DNA from: Diplolepis rosae
Taxonomy: Eukaryota; Arthropoda; Insecta; Hymenoptera; Diplolepididae
Direction: 5' to 3'
Length of the DNA: 64,000 bases
NCBI GenBank assembly: GCA_030998225.1
Contig: JAPYXD010000737.1
Coordinates: forward strand, 2,976,001-3,040,000
Part shown: piece after piece, positions 59,420 through 64,000 of the stretch
Layout: each line of letters begins with the position of its first letter
Position numbering within the stretch: position 1 is the stretch's first letter
Notes under the pieces: model-generated
What the model saw: only the letters and a program-made list of their open reading frames with translations
Databases searched by the model: none
Told to the model about the DNA's origin: nothing
Program-made: the position numbers and the translations under genes

Positions 59420-62400
59420 GGCCACTTTATAAAAATTCTTATACCCCTAAGAATTCGCGCTTTACTTGGCCACTCTTTTCAGGTCAGACTGCGTTCAACT
59501 CGCGTATTACGCGCCTATTTTTGTATTTATATCAGTCCTGAAGTCCAGTGAACTCGCGCATTACTTGGACACTTTATATATAAAAATTCTGTACTAAGAA
59601 TTCGCGCATTACTTGGCCACATAATTTTAAGCCAGAGTCCGAAGAGCTCGCGCATTACTTGGCCACTTTATATAAAAAATCCTGTCCTAAGAATTCGCGC
59701 ATTACTTTGCCTCCTTATTTAGGTCAGACTTCGTTTGATCTCGCGTATTACGCTGCTATTTTTGCATTTATATCAGTCCTGACGTCCATTGAACTCGCGC
59801 ATTACTTGGCCACCTTACTGAAACACTTAGTCAGAAGAGCGCGCGCATTACTTGGCCACTCTTTTCAGATCAGATTTTGTTCAACTCGCGTATTACGCGG
59901 CTATTTTTGCATTTATATCAGTCCTGACGTCCATTGAACTCGCGCATAACTAGGCCACCAAACAGAAAATCAGACTCCCAAGTGATAGATAATGACTTGG
60001 CCGCTTTATTCAGGTCAGAGTCTAATGACCCTGAGTGGTAATTATTATTTTTTGGCCACTTTATAAAAATTCTTATACCGCTTAGAATTCGCGCATTACT
60101 TGGCCACTCTTTTCAGGTCAGACTGCGTTCAACTCTCGTATTACGCGCCTATTTTTGTATTTATATCAGTCCTGACGTCCATTGAACTCGCGCATTACTT
60201 GGCCACATAATTTTAAGCCAGAGTCCGAAGAGCTCGCGCATTACTTGGCCACTTTATATTAAAATTCTGTACTAAGAATTCGCGCATTACTTTGCCACCT
60301 TATTTAGGTCAGATTTCGTTTGATCTCGCGTATTACGCGGCTATTTTTTGATGTATATCAGTCCTGACGTCCATTGAACTCGCGCATTACTTGGCCACCT
60401 TACTGTAAATTAGAGTCCGAAGTGCTCGCGCATTACTTGGCCGCTTTATTCAGGTCAGAGTCTAAGGCCCCTAAGTGTTAATTATTATTTTTTGGCCACT
60501 TTATAAAAATTCTTATACCCCTAAGAATTCGCGCATTACTTGGCCACTCTTTTCAGATCAGACTTCGTTCAAATCGCGTATTACGCGGCAATTTTTGTAT
60601 TTATATCAGTCCTGACGTGCATTGAACTCGCGCATTACTTGGCCACATAATTTTAAGCCTGAGTCCGAAGAGCTCGCGCATTACTTGTCTTGTTTATTTA
60701 ATAATTATCTACTCCTAAGATTTCGCGCATTACTTTGCCTCGTTATTTAGGTCAGACTTCGTTTGATCTCGCGTATTACGCGGCTATTTTTGCATTTATA
60801 TCAGTCCTGGCGTCCATTGAACTCGCGAATTACTTGGCCACATAATTTTAAGCCAGAGTCCGAAGAGCTCGCGCATTACTTGGCCACTTTATATAAAAAT
60901 CCTGTCCTAAGAATTCGCGCATTATTTTGCCTCCTTATTTAGGTCAGTCTTCGTTTGATCTCGCGTATTACGCGGCTAATTGTGCATTTATATCAGTCCT
61001 GACGTCCATTGAACTCGCGCATTACTTGGCCACCTTACTGAAAATCTGAGTCCGAAGAGCTCGCGCATTACTTGGCCACTCTTTTCAGATCAGACTTCGT
61101 TCAACTCGCGTATTACGCGGCTATTTTTGCATTCATATCAGTCCTGACGTCCATTGAACTCGCGCATTACTTGGACACGTTATATAAAAAAACTGTACTA
61201 AGTAATCGCGCATTACTTTTCCACCTTATTTAGGTCAGACATAGTTTGATCTCGAGAAGTACGCGGCTATTTTTGCATTGATATCAGTCCTGACGTCCAT
61301 TGAACTCGCGCATTACTTGGCCACCTTACTGTAAATCTGAGTCCGGAGTGCTCGCGCATTACTTGGCCGCTTTATTCAGGTCAGAGTCTAAGGACCCTAA
61401 GTGTTAATTATTATTTTTTGGCCACTTTATAAAAATTCTTATACCCCTAAGAATTCGCGCATTACTTGGCCACTCTTTTCAGGTCAGACTGCGTTCAACT
61501 CGCGTATTACGCGCCTATTTTTCTATTTATATCAGTCCTGACGTCCATTGAACTCGCGCATTACTTGGCCACCTTACTGAAAATCTGAGTCCGAAGAGCT
61601 CGCGCATTACTTTGCCACTCTTTTCAGATAAGTCTTTGTTCAACTCGGGTTTTAGTCGTCTATTTTTGCATTTATATCAGTCCTGACGTCCATTGAACTC
61701 GCGCATTACTTGGCCACCTTACTGAAAATCTGAGTCCGATGTGCTCGCGCATTACTTGGCCGCTTTATTCATGTCAGAGTCTAAGGACCCTAATTGTTAA
61801 TTATTATTTTTTGGCCACTTAATAAAAATTCTTATACCCCTAAAGAATTCGCGCTTTACTTGGCCACTCTTTTCAGGTCAGACTGCGTTCAACTCGCGTA
61901 TTACGCGCCTATTTTTGTATTTATATCAGTCCTGAAGTCCAGTGAACTCGCGCATTACTTGGACACTTTATATATAAAAATTCTGTACTAAGAATTCGCG
62001 CATTACTTGGCCACATAATTTTAAGCCAGAGTCCGAAGAGCTCGCGCATTACTTGGCCACTTTATATAAAAATCCTGTCCTAAGAATTCGCGCATTATTT
62101 TGCCTCCTTATTTAGATCAGACTTCGTTTGATCTCGCGTATTACGCGGCTAATTGTGCATTTATATCAGTCCTAACGTCCATTGAACTCGCGCATTACTT
62201 GGCTACCTTACTGAAAATCTGAGTCCGAAGTGCTCGCGCATTACTTGGCCGCTTTATTCAGGTCAGAGTCTAAGGACCCTAAGTGTTAATTATTATTTTT
62301 TGGCCACTTTATAAAAATTCTTATACCCCTAAGAATTCGCGCATTACTTTGCCTCCTTATTTAGGTCAGACTTCGTTTGATCTCGCGTATTACGCGCCTA

Positions 62401-62695
62401 TTTTTGCATTTATATCAGTCCTGACGTCCATTGAACTCGCGTATTACTTGGCCACCTTACTGAAAATCTGAGTCCGAAGAGCTCGCGCATTACTTGGCCA
62501 CTCTTTTCAGATCAGACTTTGTTCATCTCGCGTATTACGCGGCTATTTTTGCATTCATATCAGTCCTGACGTCCATTGAACTCGCGCATTACTTGGCCAC
62601 CTTACTGAAAATCTGAGTCCGGAGTGCTCGCGCATTACTTGGCCGCTTTATTCAGGTCAGAGTCTAAGGACCCTAAGTGTTAATTATTATTTTTT
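59420..62695 (-). repeat. Right-arm module, 3276 bp
   Basis: Blocks are 59420-60053 (634), 60054-60493 (440), 60494-61419 (926), 61420-61812 (393), 61813-62301 (489) and 62302-62695 (394). The 634-440-926 start matches 39470-41468 in order. It carries four diverged patches (59947-60040, 60687-60722, 61178-61262, 61628-61662), more than any other module. Confidence 0.9.
59947..60722 (-). repeat. Diverged patches in H, G and E'' monomers
   Basis: At 59947-60040 an H (AAGTGATAGATAATGACTTG) and part of a G (CTAATGACCCTGAGTGGTAA) are altered. At 60687-60722 an F/E'' pair reads TTGTCTTGTTTATTTAATAA. These copies keep monomer length although many bases differ. Confidence 0.78.
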
Positions 62696-64000
62696 GGCCA
62701 CTTTATAAAAATTCTTATACCCCTAAGAATTCGCGCTTTACTTGGCCACTCTTTTCAGGTCAGACTGCGTTCAACTCGCGTATTACGCGCCTATTTTTGT
62801 ATTTATATCAGTCCTGAAGTCCAGTGAACTCGCGCATTACTTGGACACTTTATATATAAAAATTCTGTACTAAGAATTCGCGCATTACTTGGCCACATAA
62901 TTTTAAGCCAGAGTCCGAAGAGCTCGCGCATTACTTGGCCACTTTATATAAAAATCCTGTCCTAAGAATTCGCGCATTATTTTGCCTCCTTATTTAGGTC
63001 AGACTTCGTTTGATCTCGCGTATTACGCTGCTATTTTTGCATTTATATCAGTCCTGACGTCCATTGAACTCGCGCATTACTTGGCCACCTTACTGAAAAT
63101 CTGAGTCCGAAGAGCTCGCGCATTACTTGGCCACTCTTTTCAGATCAGATTGTGTTCAACTCGCGTATTACGCGGCTATTTTTGCATTTATATCAGTCCT
63201 GACGTCCATTGAACTCGCGCATTACTTGGCCACCTTACTGAAAATCTGAGTCCGAAGTGCTCGCGCATTACTTGGCCGCTTTATTCAGGTCAGAGTCTAA
63301 GGACCCTAAGTGTTAATTATTATTTTTTGGCCACTTTATAAAAATTCTTATACCCCTAAGAATTCGAGCATTACTTGGCCACTCTTTTCAGGTCAGACTG
63401 CGTTCAACTCTCGTATTACGCGCCTATTTTTGTATTTATATCAGTCCTGACGTCCATTGAACTCGCGCATTACTTGGCCACATAATTTTAAGCCAGAGTC
63501 CGAAGAGCTCGCGCATTACTTGGCCACTTTATATTAAAATTCTGTACTAAGAATTCGCGCATTACTTTGCCACCTTATTTAGGTCAGATTTCGTTTGATC
63601 TCGCGTATTACGCGGCTATTTTTGCATTTATATCAGTCCTGACGTCCATTGAACTCGCGCATTACTTGGCCACCTTACTGTAAATTAGAGTCCGAAGTGC
63701 TCGCGCATTACTTGGCCGCTTTATTCAGGTCAGAGTCTAAGGCCCCTAAGTGTTAATTATTATTTTTTGGCCACTTTATAAAAATTCTTATACCCCTAAG
63801 AATTCGCGCATTACTTGGCCACTCTTTTCAGATCAGACTTCGTTCAACTCGCGTATTACGCGGCAATTTTTTTGTATTTATATCAGTCCTGACGTCCATT
63901 GAACTCGCGCATTACTTGGCCACATAATTTTAAGCCTGAGTCCGAAGAGCTCGCGCATTACTTGGCTAATTTATACAAAAATTCTGTACTCCTAAGAATT
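62696..64000 (-). repeat. Right-arm module cut by the window end
   Basis: Blocks are 62696-63328 (633), 63329-63768 (440) and a partial block from 63769 that ends inside an E'' monomer. The 440 block repeats ACTCTCGTATTACG (about 63407) and AAGGCCCCTAAG (about 63741). The array clearly continues past 64000. Confidence 0.92.

Larger units (their letters stand above)
1..64000. repeat. Satellite DNA array filling the whole window
   Basis: Every stretch I read resolves into 46-55 bp monomers sharing the core GTAATRCGCGA, about one per 47 bp. TGGCCA usually marks the monomer boundary. Monomers combine into HORs of about 250-1400 bp, and these into modules of 2-5 kb. Copies of one class usually differ at 0-3 positions, so homogenisation is recent. 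No open frame looks like a gene: the longest is about 111 codons, begins at a non-ATG codon and is translated repeat. No unique insert, transposon or RNA gene was seen. The pattern is typical of eukaryotic heterochromatin; a centromeric role is possible but not shown by sequence. Confidence 0.98.
28525..64000 (-). repeat. Right arm of the satellite, inverted orientation
   Basis: The same monomer classes appear as their reverse complements (core TCGCGYATTAC on the + strand). There are 67 copies of G, so G is denser here (about one per 530 bp) than on the left (about one per 680 bp). Blocks of 393 bp (G-H-A-B-H-A-B-C) and 440 bp (G-H-A-D-E-F-A-B-C) are common here and absent on the left. The D-to-C transition (for example near 28936, 29185, 33434, 49380) is also confined to this side. 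Single-base homopolymer length changes are more frequent than on the left, for example near 33703, 34133, 46107 and 57793. Confidence 0.96.

Noticed and set aside
60687..60722. Diverged AT-rich patch as a small transposon or unique insert
   Set aside because: Monomer length and both flanks are kept, there are no terminal repeats or target duplication, and residual similarity to F and E'' remains.
1..64000. CRISPR-like pattern: an 18-bp unit (GGCCAAGTAATGCGCGAG) spaced by about 28-34 bp
   Set aside because: The intervening sequences are not unique spacers but a set of about nine recurring monomer tails. There are no cas genes, the array inverts midway and it exceeds 64 kb.

Overview
This 64-kb window is satellite DNA from end to end. 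I find no protein-coding gene, RNA gene, transposon or unique sequence longer than a few tens of bases. The organism is almost certainly a eukaryote, since long multi-level satellite arrays of this kind are typical of centromeric, pericentromeric or other heterochromatic blocks. I do not recognise the family and cannot name a taxon. GC content, estimated from the monomers, is roughly 40%.

The array is built from short monomers of 46-55 bp. All but one class carry an 11-bp core, GTAATRCGCGA. I named nine recurring classes by sequence and length: A (52), B (47), C (48), D (48), E (46, with variants E' 48 and E'' 49), F (46), G (55) and H (46). They follow a restricted order: C is always followed by G, G by H (one exception), H by A, A by B or D, B by C or H, D by E, E' or C, E by F or A, and F by A or E'. 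Class G has lost the core and occurs once per higher-order repeat (HOR), so it is a natural ruler. I counted 109 G copies by eye (42 left, 67 right). G-to-G spacings take only a few values (about 248, 393, 440, 488, 541, 633, 733, 780, 825, 926, 1017 and 1402), and summing the class lengths reproduces most of them to the base.

Layout: positions 1-28524 run with the cores on the + strand. At 28524/28525 the array inverts abruptly with no spacer, and 28525-64000 carries the same families on the - strand. The two sides are symmetric around this point for about 335 bp (G-H-A-D-E-F-A, a truncated B, then A-F-E-D-A-H-G inverted). The left arm is organised into third-order modules of about 2.68 kb (M1) and 2.29 kb (M2), with a 4983-bp long-range period. 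The right arm has different modules of about 3.3 kb, each opening with a 633+440 HOR pair, clearest at 47447-57015.

Nothing here works as a set of genes. The signals worth attention are structural: the inversion centre, the monomer grammar, dyad-symmetric cores and hairpins once or more per HOR, increments of 145 and 192 bp, and local patches of clustered mutation inside otherwise near-identical copies.
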